From the IMG/VR virus record IMGVR_UViG_3300021197_002039, positions 1 through 64,000 of that record: a DNA stretch of 64,000 nucleotides. One strand, given 5' to 3'. The DNA comes from a virus. Positions 7,266 through 15,529 of the stretch are shown here, one piece after another. The notes below the pieces were generated by a model. It was given only the letters and a program-made list of their open reading frames with translations. It did no database searches and was not told the origin of the DNA. How positions within the stretch are numbered: the first letter of the stretch is position 1; every line of letters begins with the position of its first letter. The position numbers and the translations under genes were made by a program.

Positions 7266-7854
7266 AACACCATTCTCTGTTTTGCTCTGTTGTCATGTGA
7301 TTACTCAAAGATATGTCAAACTTGAATCCGGCCTTGGGTATTTTTCCGCCCCATGCGAACTCGAGCATACTTTCGTCTAAGAATTTTCCGCTTGTCAATT
7401 TGATGACACTCCTTCTTCCTACCAACTCAAAAGGTTTCATGCTCCATGTTTGCAGTATTTGTTTTTTGTTATCAGCGAGGACATGTCTGTCAAACCATTG
7501 CAAGGCGTAACTGTAGGCAAGTTCTTCTTTTCTATAATTTTGTAGGTAAACATAATACATGTCAGCGGCCTTATACACTTGTTCGTCTTCTCCAGGTATT
7601 GGCACTGCTCCCTTGGCGATTGGCAATCTCGGATGATATAACCTGTATGGTTCAGTCCAACAAAAAACAGAGATGTCCGGTAGCGTGTTCTTTTCTTTTA
7701 ATCTTTCATATTGCATGAAAGTTTTCCAGATGCTGGCTCCCCCACTCCCCCAGTGCACCACTTCGGCATTCAACTTGTCTGCAAGAAGTACACACCAACT
7801 GTCTTTTGCTCGACTTTCGCAAAAACTATCGCCGAAGTAACCAATTTTAATCAT
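7237..7854 (-). CDS. SGNH/GDSL-type hydrolase, 205 aa
   Basis: MIKIGYFGDSF gives the block I nucleophile (GDS, Ser10), VHWGSGGASIW the glycine block, and a C-terminal SLSNHMTTEQN carries the expected His. SGNH hydrolases are esterases that commonly deacetylate polysaccharides. There is no signal peptide, so it probably acts in the cytoplasm or on virion glycan. The ATG at 7854 gives the GDS motif its usual position and overlaps the stop of the upstream gene by 8 nt. Confidence 0.75.
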   Translation of the reverse strand: MIKIGYFGDSFCESRAKDSWCVLLADKLNAEVVHWGSGGASIWKTFMQYERLKEKNTLPDISVFCWTEPYRLYHPRLPIAKGAVPIPGEDEQVYKAADMYYVYLQNYRKEELAYSYALQWFDRHVLADNKKQILQTWSMKPFELVGRRSVIKLTSGKFLDESMLEFAWGGKIPKAGFKFDISLSNHMTTEQNREWCSKMFAALSQ

Positions 7855-8782
7855 AATTATCCCATTGAATTGCCCGCTTCCAGTTGTTTGTCTCAAAGTG
7901 TTGTTTGTTGTGTTCAAGCACATCTATTAATTGTTCATGGACATCAACCGGATCTAACATAGATAATTTATACATGGAATCTAACGCGGCGCTCCATCTT
8001 TGTTCTTTGTCTTCTATATTGTCGTAATTTTCGTCAATTACCTTGTCAAACGTCCTGAAACCAAGCGAACGGAATGCTTCTAGGTGTCGCATTGCCCCAA
8101 ACATAACAAAAGGCCTCTTTGCTATGATAGGCTTGGCTTCTTTCTCACTGAACATGGCAAAGTCATTGTGTATCGTTGTTTCTATCATTGCAGTATATTG
8201 GGTTTGGTTATAGATATCGGGATCAATTATGTCACTGAATCTTATTTGTGTCTTGCGTTTGTCTCCAATTGTCTCCGCCGTGTGTACACTAGGTCTCATC
8301 ACTGTCCAATGTCCTTTTCCAGTGTCCCTTCCAAAGTATGTCAAGAAAGTTTTAGATTTGACCTTATGTTCACTAATCATACTGTACAAAAGATCCTTGT
8401 TGTCACTTGTCTCTCCTAAAAGTAAGTCCCAGACCTTGTTGTTTGTCTTTTTGTTACAATTAAGAAGTTGTGAAAGTATTTGTTTACACTTTTCGTTTTT
8501 TTGATACAACAACGGACCTGTCATGAACATGTCATTTGTATAGTTGAAAGATGTCTCACATTCTTTCAGAGGGACAAGGTTAGATTCGAAAGTAATAGGT
8601 TTTCCTTTGAATTCATTCATAAAGTCTACAACGGTCTTCCAATAACCATGCTCTTGATACATGATGCCAGGTTGTAGCAACTTCACTACCACGGAATCAT
8701 TTGATTGAAGAGCCTCGATAATTTTCTGTCTTAGCAGGATCACTTCATCAGTATTACCTGCGTCTGAGTGGATGATTTTCAT
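7847..8782 (-). CDS. Phage protein related to the 20006 gene, glycosyltransferase-like C terminus, 311 aa
   Basis: Not assigned with certainty. The C-terminal half (AKPIIAKRPFVMFGAMRHLEAFRSLGFRTFDKVIDENY) closely resembles the segment of the gene at 20006 (WKPIIAQQLFVVHGNYLYLQKLRDMGFRTFNNYFEEAY). This block is reminiscent of the C-terminal nucleotide-sugar half of GT10-like fucosyltransferases and of many marine phage proteins, so a glycosyltransferase role is a reasonable guess. It heads a two-gene unit with the SGNH hydrolase. Confidence 0.7.
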   Translation of the reverse strand: MKIIHSDAGNTDEVILLRQKIIEALQSNDSVVVKLLQPGIMYQEHGYWKTVVDFMNEFKGKPITFESNLVPLKECETSFNYTNDMFMTGPLLYQKNEKCKQILSQLLNCNKKTNNKVWDLLLGETSDNKDLLYSMISEHKVKSKTFLTYFGRDTGKGHWTVMRPSVHTAETIGDKRKTQIRFSDIIDPDIYNQTQYTAMIETTIHNDFAMFSEKEAKPIIAKRPFVMFGAMRHLEAFRSLGFRTFDKVIDENYDNIEDKEQRWSAALDSMYKLSMLDPVDVHEQLIDVLEHNKQHFETNNWKRAIQWDNYD

Positions 8783-8821
8783 AAACCTATTTAATGATAA
8801 TATGCGCCTTTAAATACAAAC

Positions 8822-9736
8822 ATGAAAGTATCTATTAGGAATGAATATGGTAATTTGAAATCGGTCATCGTTGGCAGTGTCACAAACATGGCTTGGCCAT
8901 CAGACGACGACAAATTCAACAAAGGAATACAGAAATCAACCTATCCTACAACCCTTTTGCGAGGTAAACTTCCTGGCGTTGTGAGTCAAGAAGCCGCTGA
9001 AGATCTTGAAAAACTTGTGAACATACTTGAAAATAGAAAAATAAAAGTTTACAGGCCATTAACTAATAAACCACATTGGGCCTACTCTGCCAGAGATATA
9101 TTGCTGACGATAGGCAACAAAGTGATACAATGCCCAACACCATTCTCAAGCCGTGCAGACGAAATAGAGATGTATCCTTTTCTATACAAAGCAGATGCTG
9201 AAATTATCAAGGCACCGAGTCCAATAAAAGATTCAGATCCATACTTTGATGCCGCCAATGTTCTCAAGTTAGGAGACAAACTGCTCTACTCACTCTCACA
9301 CTCGGCCAATGACGCAGGTGCAGACTGGTTACAGCAACAGGTGGGCAACGAACACGAAGTTATAAAATGGAGTGTCGTGGACCACGATATCACACACATC
9401 GATTCTACACTGTTGACTCTTAACGAGAACACTGTTATAGTTAATGCAACAAGAGTAAAAGAACAAGATTTGCCACAGTTTATGCGAGATTATAAAAAAA
9501 TATGGATTGAAGATGTGGTGCCACGAGACTTCCATCAGTTTCCTTATGCATCTAAATGGATAGGAATGAATATCCTTTCTATTGATCCTGAAACTGTGTT
9601 GGTGGATGAAATACAAACAGGACTGAAAGAAAAACTTGAGGCCAACAATTTTAAAGTGATTACAACATCAATGAGACAATCAAGGACACTGGGTGGAGGA
9701 TTCCATTGTGTCACTTGTGATTTGGAGAGAGAATAA
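8822..9736 (+). CDS. Glycine/inosamine-type amidinotransferase, 304 aa
   Basis: Catalyses, in the family, transfer of the amidino group of L-arginine to an amine acceptor through a Cys-amidino intermediate. All three catalytic elements of glycine amidinotransferase are visible: Asp in YFDAANVLKLGDKL (about 143), His in THIDSTLLTL (about 192) and Cys in LGGGFHCVTCDLE (about 296), with the flanking WIGMNILSIDPETVLVDE block conserved. The protein is shorter than eukaryotic enzymes (about 390-420 aa). Its stop overlaps the start of the nucleotide-sugar dehydrogenase at 9736, so the pair is co-translated. The acceptor may be a sugar- or inositol-linked amine. No Shine-Dalgarno site precedes the ATG. 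Confidence 0.85.
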   Translation: MKVSIRNEYGNLKSVIVGSVTNMAWPSDDDKFNKGIQKSTYPTTLLRGKLPGVVSQEAAEDLEKLVNILENRKIKVYRPLTNKPHWAYSARDILLTIGNKVIQCPTPFSSRADEIEMYPFLYKADAEIIKAPSPIKDSDPYFDAANVLKLGDKLLYSLSHSANDAGADWLQQQVGNEHEVIKWSVVDHDITHIDSTLLTLNENTVIVNATRVKEQDLPQFMRDYKKIWIEDVVPRDFHQFPYASKWIGMNILSIDPETVLVDEIQTGLKEKLEANNFKVITTSMRQSRTLGGGFHCVTCDLERE

Positions 9737-10926
9737 TGTTTTGGGATAATCATCAAATCATATACGGAGAGAAGATAGGCTTTATAGGACTAGGTAAACT
9801 AGGTATGCCATGTGCCGAGGCCATACGCAAAAAAGGATTCCACGTGGCAGGCTACGATGTCGCTGAAAAAAGAAGTGATCTGATTGAGATGCGAGAATCA
9901 ATCGAGGACCTTTGCAGAGACAGAGATATTGTGTTTGTGGCCACGCCAACTCCACACGAAGAAGGATATGACGGCAGAGAACCTTCAAGCCATAAAGAAG
10001 TCAAGGACTTCAATTACGATTCATTAAAAAAAGTTTTAACAAAATGTAACAAGAACATGGGAAAGACACAGAGTCTTGTGTTGATATCAACAGTGTTGCC
10101 AGGCACAATACGGAGAGAACTAGCACCATTGGTCACCAATGTGAAACTGTTATACAATCCATATCTGATAGCAATGGGCACCGCGGCCGAAGACATGATC
10201 AATCCTGAGATGATAATGATCGGCACAAAGAAAGGCGCCTACGAAACAGCACTGAAGGCCCAACAGTTAGAAAATTTTTATAATGTGATCTGCAACAACT
10301 ATCCACGCATGGAATTCGGCACATGGGAAGAGATAGAAGCAACGAAGATATTTTACAACACTTTCATCAGCAACAAGATTGCACTGGTCAACATGATACA
10401 GGACGTTGCACACAAACTTGGTAACATGAATGTAGACAAGGTCACACATGCACTAGCGAAGAGCACAAAACGTATAGTCAGTCCTGCATACATGAAAGCG
10501 GGTATGGGTGATGGTGGAGCCTGCCATCCTAGAGATAATATTGCACTGCGTTGGCTGGCCAAATCATTAGACCTAGGTTATGATATGTTTGAAACCATTA
10601 TGACCGCACGGGAGAAGCAGGCGGAACACATGGCAAAAGCAATACTGACACATGGAGAGAATGTTTTCTTCACATCAGACAGTTACAAGCCAGGCACTAG
10701 CCTTGTTGATGGAAGTTATAGTTTGCTGGTGCAACACTATGTAAGAAAGCATGGAGGACAGATTGTGCATGGTATTGATACTCCGGTGCAAGTTATCGTG
10801 AGAGTGCATGAAACAGATCAAGTTTCAGCAGATGAAAAAACAATTATATTTGATCCATGGAGAACTTATCCCCTAGCAGACAACGTTGTGTATTACGGTG
10901 CTCCACAGGATTCAGCACAGACCTGA
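9736..10926 (+). CDS. UDP-glucose/GDP-mannose dehydrogenase family protein, 396 aa
   Basis: NAD-dependent four-electron oxidation of a nucleotide sugar to the uronic acid is the family reaction. Seen here: Rossmann motif GFIGLGKLG (15-23), the VATPTPHEEG strand, ISTVLPGT, and the catalytic Cys in GGACHPRDN (about 263), where the family usually has GGxCxPKD. Length fits the family (about 390-450 aa). GGAGAG 5 nt before the ATG is a good ribosome site inside the end of the amidinotransferase gene. The coupling suggests production of a modified sugar, possibly for a phage or host-surface glycan. Confidence 0.85.
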   Translation: MFWDNHQIIYGEKIGFIGLGKLGMPCAEAIRKKGFHVAGYDVAEKRSDLIEMRESIEDLCRDRDIVFVATPTPHEEGYDGREPSSHKEVKDFNYDSLKKVLTKCNKNMGKTQSLVLISTVLPGTIRRELAPLVTNVKLLYNPYLIAMGTAAEDMINPEMIMIGTKKGAYETALKAQQLENFYNVICNNYPRMEFGTWEEIEATKIFYNTFISNKIALVNMIQDVAHKLGNMNVDKVTHALAKSTKRIVSPAYMKAGMGDGGACHPRDNIALRWLAKSLDLGYDMFETIMTAREKQAEHMAKAILTHGENVFFTSDSYKPGTSLVDGSYSLLVQHYVRKHGGQIVHGIDTPVQVIVRVHETDQVSADEKTIIFDPWRTYPLADNVVYYGAPQDSAQT

Positions 10927-11774
10927 TTACAATTTTTAGTTTTCCAAGTTGACTCCAACGTACTGAAATCTTTTAGATGGACTTTAGGACGATCCACGTG
11001 TCCAAATCCGTGATAGCAACAAGGAAATAGTTCTCCCTCACTGTTCACATAAACACTGCCACCAAGATGCTCACAGGTCAGTGTTGGATTGTTGTAAGTG
11101 GGTGGATTCAAATTTACAGGTTTATATCTCCTATCTAGATATGCATCCACATCAAAGTCTTGTGCTTTGGCCTCTTTGTCTGGTGGTAGTATCCAATGGC
11201 TTATAGTTTTGTCAGGTTGTATTGCTGGCATGTTGTTTCTACCAACATTCATTTCAAAGAAATGCACAAATCCCATCTCTTCACTGAGACTTTTGGCCTG
11301 ACTGACCTGATCCATGTTATGTTGGAACTTTATGAACTGCCATGTCGCTTGGCCACCTGCTGATATGAAAGTCTTCACACGTTTCATTAGGTTATCCCAT
11401 TTGACGCCTTGCCTGTAAAGATGATTGGTGTCCTCCAGTCCGTCTATGCCGAACGTGATGTATGCTTTATTTTCTGCAAGAAGCTCATAGTCTTCTAGCC
11501 GTCCTATGCCACCGTTTGTGGCAATTTTTATTGATTTGCCCACATCACAAAGTTCAACTATATCAGGGTTCATCATTGGATCACCATGGTTTCCGCAGTA
11601 CAATATAGATTGCACTTCAGGAAATTTATTTAATATTTCTGCCAGTTTCTCGGGTTTGAGGTGTGCTTGTTTGTAAAATCCTTCCAAAGGATAGCCATAC
11701 GCATTACGCGGACAACCAGGACAACGGGCATTACAGAAACTAGATGCTTCAATGTGTAGGTGTGTAACGGGCAT
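10893..11774 (-). CDS. Radical SAM/SPASM enzyme, 293 aa
   Basis: The CxxxCxxC cluster motif FCNARCPGC (Cys14, 18, 21) binds the SAM-cleaving 4Fe-4S cluster. The C terminus has SPASM-like cysteines (LFPCCYHGFGH and NCNQVCAESCG) for an auxiliary cluster. It is clearly related to the gene at 29793: both share YITFGIDGLEDTNHLYR. SPASM proteins modify peptides, proteins or sugars. The frame runs to 11816, but MPVTHLHIEAS at 11774 puts the Cys motif at the usual distance. Convergent with and overlapping the dehydrogenase by 34 nt. Confidence 0.85.
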   Translation of the reverse strand: MPVTHLHIEASSFCNARCPGCPRNAYGYPLEGFYKQAHLKPEKLAEILNKFPEVQSILYCGNHGDPMMNPDIVELCDVGKSIKIATNGGIGRLEDYELLAENKAYITFGIDGLEDTNHLYRQGVKWDNLMKRVKTFISAGGQATWQFIKFQHNMDQVSQAKSLSEEMGFVHFFEMNVGRNNMPAIQPDKTISHWILPPDKEAKAQDFDVDAYLDRRYKPVNLNPPTYNNPTLTCEHLGGSVYVNSEGELFPCCYHGFGHVDRPKVHLKDFSTLESTWKTKNCNQVCAESCGAP

Positions 11775-11789
11775 AGTTGTATTTACGAC

Positions 11790-11797
11790 CATAAATA
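11790..11797 (+). promoter_or_regulatory. T4-like late promoter octamer CATAAATA
   Basis: NATAAATA-type octamer 24 nt before the ATG at 11822, followed by an AAGGA ribosome site; the spacing is right for a late message. Confidence 0.5.
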
Positions 11798-11821
11798 TAC
11801 ACAACGCAAGGATCAATAAAT

Positions 11822-12172
11822 ATGGCCGCAGAATGGAAACACAAAAGATATTTTAGAGTGAGGGGATCAGACAGTTCACTGAAAACTTTCTCATCGACAT
11901 CAGATGCAAATACCAAGATAGGATTCACATCTGTCTACAGCACTTCATCACCGACCAAGACGGAAGCGTTGGCTGATAGTGACAAGACACTTGTGGTAAC
12001 ATACGAGTTCGATAACATATCTGAACAGACTGCATTCAAGAGTGCTATTGACGGTGCTTGGAGTGACAGTACTTCACCTTTCAATCCTGCTACGGATACA
12101 GACACTGTTGAACATTTTAAAACAGAGTGGCTTAACGCAGACGGTTCTGTCTCATCAACAACCAATCTATAG
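11822..12172 (+). CDS. Hypothetical Ser/Thr-rich protein, 116 aa
   Basis: Not recognised. Ser, Thr and Asp rich, beta-like, no Cys, no membrane segment; it resembles small virion or decoration proteins in composition. AAGGA lies 9-10 nt before the ATG and a late-type octamer is upstream. It is followed by a bidirectional terminator. Confidence 0.75.
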   Translation: MAAEWKHKRYFRVRGSDSSLKTFSSTSDANTKIGFTSVYSTSSPTKTEALADSDKTLVVTYEFDNISEQTAFKSAIDGAWSDSTSPFNPATDTDTVEHFKTEWLNADGSVSSTTNL

Positions 12173-12181
12173 TACAGTCAC

Positions 12182-12217
12182 AAAAAAAGGGCGATACATT
12201 TCTGCACCGCCCCTTTT
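12182..12217. terminator. Bidirectional intrinsic terminator
   Basis: A-rich tract plus GGGCG, a 13-nt loop, CGCCCC and TTTT form a hairpin with A/T tracts on both sides, between the convergent genes ending at 12172 and 12232. Confidence 0.75.
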
Positions 12218-12231
12218 AAATTAGGTATTAA

Positions 12232-12546
12232 TTACGCAGAGTAATTAATTACTTTTCTTCCTGATTTCTTTAATAAAGAAATGATGTTTGACTTCATAGT
12301 CAAAGCAGAGTTCTTAGGTGCAACACCTAGTACTTCTACTGTAAAGTCCAAACCTTTAGATAACAACTTGTTAGTCGCTGTTTTTCTTGCAGTTGATTTA
12401 ACCGCTAGGTTTTTGAACTTGATCTTACCACCGTGTACTTCACCATTTACTTTGTAAGTTGAAGCCGGTTCCGCGAATACACCAATCTGCTTCGCTCTTG
12501 ATTTGAAGTTTCTTGTGTATACAACGTATTGTGTTGAGTTTGCCAT
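12232..12546 (-). CDS. Hypothetical basic protein, 104 aa
   Basis: Not recognised. Lys/Ala/Ser/Thr-rich sequence with an N terminus MANSTQYVVYTRN. The frame is open to an upstream ATG at 12603 that also has a purine-rich site; I prefer 12546 because AAAAGGAAGA lies 7-16 nt before it. TTCCTT and AAGGAA flanking that site can form a hairpin that would hide the ribosome site. A TTGACC-17-TATAAT promoter lies upstream at 12688-12716. Confidence 0.7.
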   Translation of the reverse strand: MANSTQYVVYTRNFKSRAKQIGVFAEPASTYKVNGEVHGGKIKFKNLAVKSTARKTATNKLLSKGLDFTVEVLGVAPKNSALTMKSNIISLLKKSGRKVINYSA

Positions 12547-12687
12547 GGTTTTTTCTTCCTTTTTAATAGAAGGAAAAAGTGTATTGAACATACTTTTTAG
12601 CATATTGTTTCCTTTTCCTTGGTTTTTGTTATATGGTTACGTAACTCTGGAGTTTCAATCTCTGTTATCCTACGTTCCATAATATCT

Positions 12688-12716
12688 ATTATATACTAAA
12701 AAGTGTAAATGGTCAA
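12688..12716 (-). promoter_or_regulatory. Promoter TTGACC-17-TATAAT
   Basis: Minus strand -35 TTGACC (12711-12716), 17-nt spacer, -10 TATAAT (12688-12693). It drives the gene at 12546 with a leader of about 130 nt that includes the alternative start at 12603. Confidence 0.65.
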
Positions 12717-12745
12717 CCATAGCCATAAACCTAGTGTTCTTGCGA

Positions 12746-13159
12746 CTAATTGTCCTTGTAGTCCGGTACCGCGAATAGATCTATTCCCTCGTCCAACAGT
12801 TTATTGGTCTCTTCCTTGGTGGGCCTGCCATAGAACTTCTGATCACGTTTGCCTTTGTGTGCCTTCCTGGCCTCCTTGGCGAAGTTCTTACCAACGTCCT
12901 GGTAATCTTTCTTGATCTTCTTGTTGAGTTTACGCAGTATCTGTTCCGCACTCTCGCCCATGACGAAGTAGTCATCTGGTATCTGTTTCTTCTTGGAGGT
13001 CTTGACCGCTGGCGCCATTATGGCCTTGTCCACTGCTGTGCTGTCGCACATGGGACATTGGATCATGCCCTTTTTCTTCTGTCTGGTGTATTCCTTACTG
13101 CTGGGGAACCAACCCTCAAACTCGTGTTCACATCTGCATCTCAGTTGGTACTTGATCAT
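12746..13159 (-). CDS. DUF1178 family protein, 137 aa
   Basis: The N terminus MIKYQLRCRCEHEFEGWFPSS with a later CPMCDS pair (zinc-ribbon-like cysteines) and the segment TAVDKAIMAPAV match DUF1178, a proteobacterial family of unknown function. The C-terminal half is Lys-rich. In the known distribution the family is mainly bacterial, so its presence here suggests capture from a proteobacterial host. Confidence 0.8.
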   Translation of the reverse strand: MIKYQLRCRCEHEFEGWFPSSKEYTRQKKKGMIQCPMCDSTAVDKAIMAPAVKTSKKKQIPDDYFVMGESAEQILRKLNKKIKKDYQDVGKNFAKEARKAHKGKRDQKFYGRPTKEETNKLLDEGIDLFAVPDYKDN

Positions 13160-13181
13160 AATATTATTTACTATTATACAC

Positions 13182-13210
13182 TTGACAGATAAAACTGTCT
13201 ACTATATTAT
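13182..13210 (+). promoter_or_regulatory. Promoter TTGACA-17-TATTAT
   Basis: -35 TTGACA (13182-13187), 17-nt spacer, -10 TATTAT (13205-13210), only 6 nt before the ATG at 13217, so the message would be leaderless or nearly so. Confidence 0.6.
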
Positions 13211-13216
13211 AACACT

Positions 13217-13357
13217 ATGGCACTTAATGTTTCAGGATACACAAAAGGCAAACCCAAGAAGACTTCTCAGGGCAAGAACAAGAGCAGGATCAAGATGAGC
13301 TCTATGAACAAGTCCAAGAAGAGATCTTACAAGTCTTACGCAGGTCAGGGCAAGTAA
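13217..13357 (+). CDS. Small very basic protein, 46 aa
   Basis: Lys/Ser/Gly-rich (GYTKGKPKKTSQGKNKSR, MNKSKKRSYKSY) with almost no acidic residues, like a nucleic-acid-binding or capsid-internal peptide. Its stop codon overlaps the next start (TAATGA). A promoter -10 element abuts the start. Composition links it to the genes at 4178 and 4876. Confidence 0.7.
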   Translation: MALNVSGYTKGKPKKTSQGKNKSRIKMSSMNKSKKRSYKSYAGQGK

Positions 13358-13569
13358 TGAAAAACACTGACCAGATCAAGGCCCTAGCAGTGGCAATAGA
13401 AGAGAAAGAAAATATAATTAGAAAGTTGTCAGCAGAAGTGGGCAACCTTGAAGTGCAGAATGCAGACTACCAACAGATTGTGAAAGAACTGTCAGACAAA
13501 CTAGAACTGTACGAGAAGAAACATGGCACTGTGTTCAAGCCTGCTAGAAATACCTCAGACCAAAAATAA
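13357..13569 (+). CDS. Coiled-coil protein, 70 aa
   Basis: Almost entirely a predicted coiled coil (IEEKENIIRKLSAEVGNLEV, IVKELSDKLELYEKKHG). Coupled to the basic peptide upstream by a 1-nt overlap. Function unknown. Confidence 0.75.
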   Translation: MKNTDQIKALAVAIEEKENIIRKLSAEVGNLEVQNADYQQIVKELSDKLELYEKKHGTVFKPARNTSDQK

Positions 13570-13999
13570 CAGCATCCTTCTTCCTACGGAACTTGATGTG
13601 TTCGTAGTCTATGATGTGTACGTTTAATGGACCACCATGCTGTTGCATAATGCGTTCTGTGTCCAATGGTCTGATTGTTATCCTATCCTCTTCTGGCAAC
13701 TTGGCATTGTAACCCCAGAACATGGGCCACCAGTGTAGAGGATTGAGGGAATAAAATTTCTCTTTCATTATCAACAGGAACACGAAAGGCAATATTGTAA
13801 GAGGTTCCGCCCACCAAACAATGGCATCAAACGTAAGCCAGTCTATGAGATGTATTGCACCTGTCCACACACTCCATATGGCTAACAGTATGCCCATCAT
13901 TGGCCAGAATTCGCCGTCTAGGTCATCTATGTCGTGATCGTGGTGCCTGTAGGTCCTGTACATGATAAATTTCTGTTGACTCTTAGGACTCAGTTTCAT
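13544..13999 (-). CDS. Membrane protein with two hydrophobic segments, 151 aa
   Basis: Two hydrophobic stretches (about residues 33-52 FWPMMGILLAIWSVWTGAI region and 63-80 AEPLTILPFVFLLI) follow a His/Asp-rich N terminus (YRTYRHHDHDIDD). It lies antisense and head to head with tctA, but it does not look like TctB, which has four hydrophobic segments. Not recognised. A second Met (MYRTYR) at residue 13 is an alternative start. Confidence 0.7.
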   Translation of the reverse strand: MKLSPKSQQKFIMYRTYRHHDHDIDDLDGEFWPMMGILLAIWSVWTGAIHLIDWLTFDAIVWWAEPLTILPFVFLLIMKEKFYSLNPLHWWPMFWGYNAKLPEEDRITIRPLDTERIMQQHGGPLNVHIIDYEHIKFRRKKDAVIFGLRYF

Positions 14000-14092
14000 A
14001 TAATATTACTTAACACAAGAATAATTAATAACACATATTTTGTTGTAACGCTCCCAAGGAAGTTCACAGCAATAACCCCCAAATCAAATATT

Positions 14093-15529
14093 ATGGAACT
14101 TGCTATATTAATGGCGGGTATTGTTTACGGCTTGATCATTGGCCTAATACCAGCCGCGGGAGCAACAACAGGTCTTATCACACTATTTGGAGTCATGCCT
14201 TACTTCGTAGGAGATCCCTACCTGGGCGTGATATTCTGTGTGGCAGTTGTGGCATCCTCAACAACCGGTGATTCGTTCAGTGGTGTGCTACTAGGCATAC
14301 CCGGAGCCAACTCCGCGGCCGCAACAATGGTGGATGGATTCCCCATGGCCAAAAACGGAGAGGCCACACGAGCATTGAGTGCCGCTATAACATCAAGCAC
14401 AGCAAATGGTCTGTTTTGGGGATCACTAACATTTTTATTCCTGCCATGGTACACTAAGGTTGTTATGTACATGGGCATACCTGAGCTCTGGGCATTGGTG
14501 CTGTTGGCATTTGTCACCGTGGGATTCGTTTCAACTAGGAAATATGTCCGAAGCACACTAGCCATTGTACTTGGAGTCACAATAGGACTGGTTGGTGTTG
14601 ATGTAAACAATGTGCCTCGTTTCACGATGGGTTGGAGATATCTCGAGGACGGTGTACAGATATTGCCTTTCGTTGCAGGACTTTTTGCCATACCAGAACT
14701 TTGGAATGGATGGTTCAATAGAAAAACTACAACAACAATCAAAGCAGAACACGGCAGTTGGCACGACCTTAAACAAGGAATGAAAGATACTGTCAGATGT
14801 TGGAAGGACAGCATCAGGGGAGGAGCCATAGGTTCTTTCATAGGACTTCTACCTGGACTGGGTGGAGCGATGGCGGACTGGTTGGCGTATGGTGCAACGG
14901 TGGCGGCCAATCCCAAAGAGAAGTTTGGAAATGGAAACGTCAAGGGCGTGATAGGTGCCGAGGGTGCCAACAACGCACAGAAGGCCTCGTCATTCATTCC
15001 AACAGTTCTGTTTGGTATACCTGGTGCAAGTTTCGCCGCGATACTGATGGGACTATTCTTGTACCTGGGCATTGACCTGGGATCACCTGATACATTTTAC
15101 GACGACAGATTATTTGACAGCATGACTTTTGCTTTCTTGTTAGGAACAATCATCACTGCTGTCATTTGTTATGGACTGGCATATTTCGCAGGGTGGGTAA
15201 CACGTATTCCATATGTGTACTACTTTCCTTTCATACTTGCTGTGATTGTTTGGGCAACCTTGCAGTACACAGGCGGGTGGGAAGACCTTGCGGTACTTGT
15301 AGCATTCTCTATAATGGGACTGCTATGTAAAAAATTCCAAGTCAGCAGGCCAGCACTGCTGATAGGGTACCTGTTGAGTGACAGGATATACAATCTCACT
15401 TATCAACTAACCTCCCTACACACAGTAAACGATATGATAACAAGACCGATCTTTATTTTTATAATGATCTGTGTTATACTATTACTGTATTGGGGAATAA
15501 CAAAACGGAGTAGACTAGACTATGCTTAA
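14093..15529 (+). CDS. tctA: TctA-family large permease subunit, 478 aa
   Basis: Large membrane subunit of tripartite tricarboxylate transporters, which move carboxylates such as citrate into the cell using an ion gradient. Diagnostic blocks are present: LLGIPGANSAAATMVDGFPMAKNGEA near residues 65-90 in pieces, GLLPGLGGAMADWLAYG in the middle, the EGANNAQKASSFIPTVLFG block and a second GIPGAS. Around ten to twelve hydrophobic segments are visible. Family length is about 500 aa; the N terminus is about 25 residues short if the start is at 14093. The frame is open to 13934, but that extension is not membrane-like and runs antisense to the neighbouring gene. Its 3' end overlaps tctC by 8 nt. Confidence 0.88.
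   Translation: MELAILMAGIVYGLIIGLIPAAGATTGLITLFGVMPYFVGDPYLGVIFCVAVVASSTTGDSFSGVLLGIPGANSAAATMVDGFPMAKNGEATRALSAAITSSTANGLFWGSLTFLFLPWYTKVVMYMGIPELWALVLLAFVTVGFVSTRKYVRSTLAIVLGVTIGLVGVDVNNVPRFTMGWRYLEDGVQILPFVAGLFAIPELWNGWFNRKTTTTIKAEHGSWHDLKQGMKDTVRCWKDSIRGGAIGSFIGLLPGLGGAMADWLAYGATVAANPKEKFGNGNVKGVIGAEGANNAQKASSFIPTVLFGIPGASFAAILMGLFLYLGIDLGSPDTFYDDRLFDSMTFAFLLGTIITAVICYGLAYFAGWVTRIPYVYYFPFILAVIVWATLQYTGGWEDLAVLVAFSIMGLLCKKFQVSRPALLIGYLLSDRIYNLTYQLTSLHTVNDMITRPIFIFIMICVILLLYWGITKRSRLDYA

Noticed and set aside
13544-13999. TctB for the TctA/TctC pair
   Set aside because: Only two hydrophobic segments, opposite strand, and no TctB-like pattern.
14218-15072. 284-aa minus-strand frame
   Set aside because: Shadow of tctA: Pro/Ser/Ala-rich with no motif, whereas tctA has clear family blocks.
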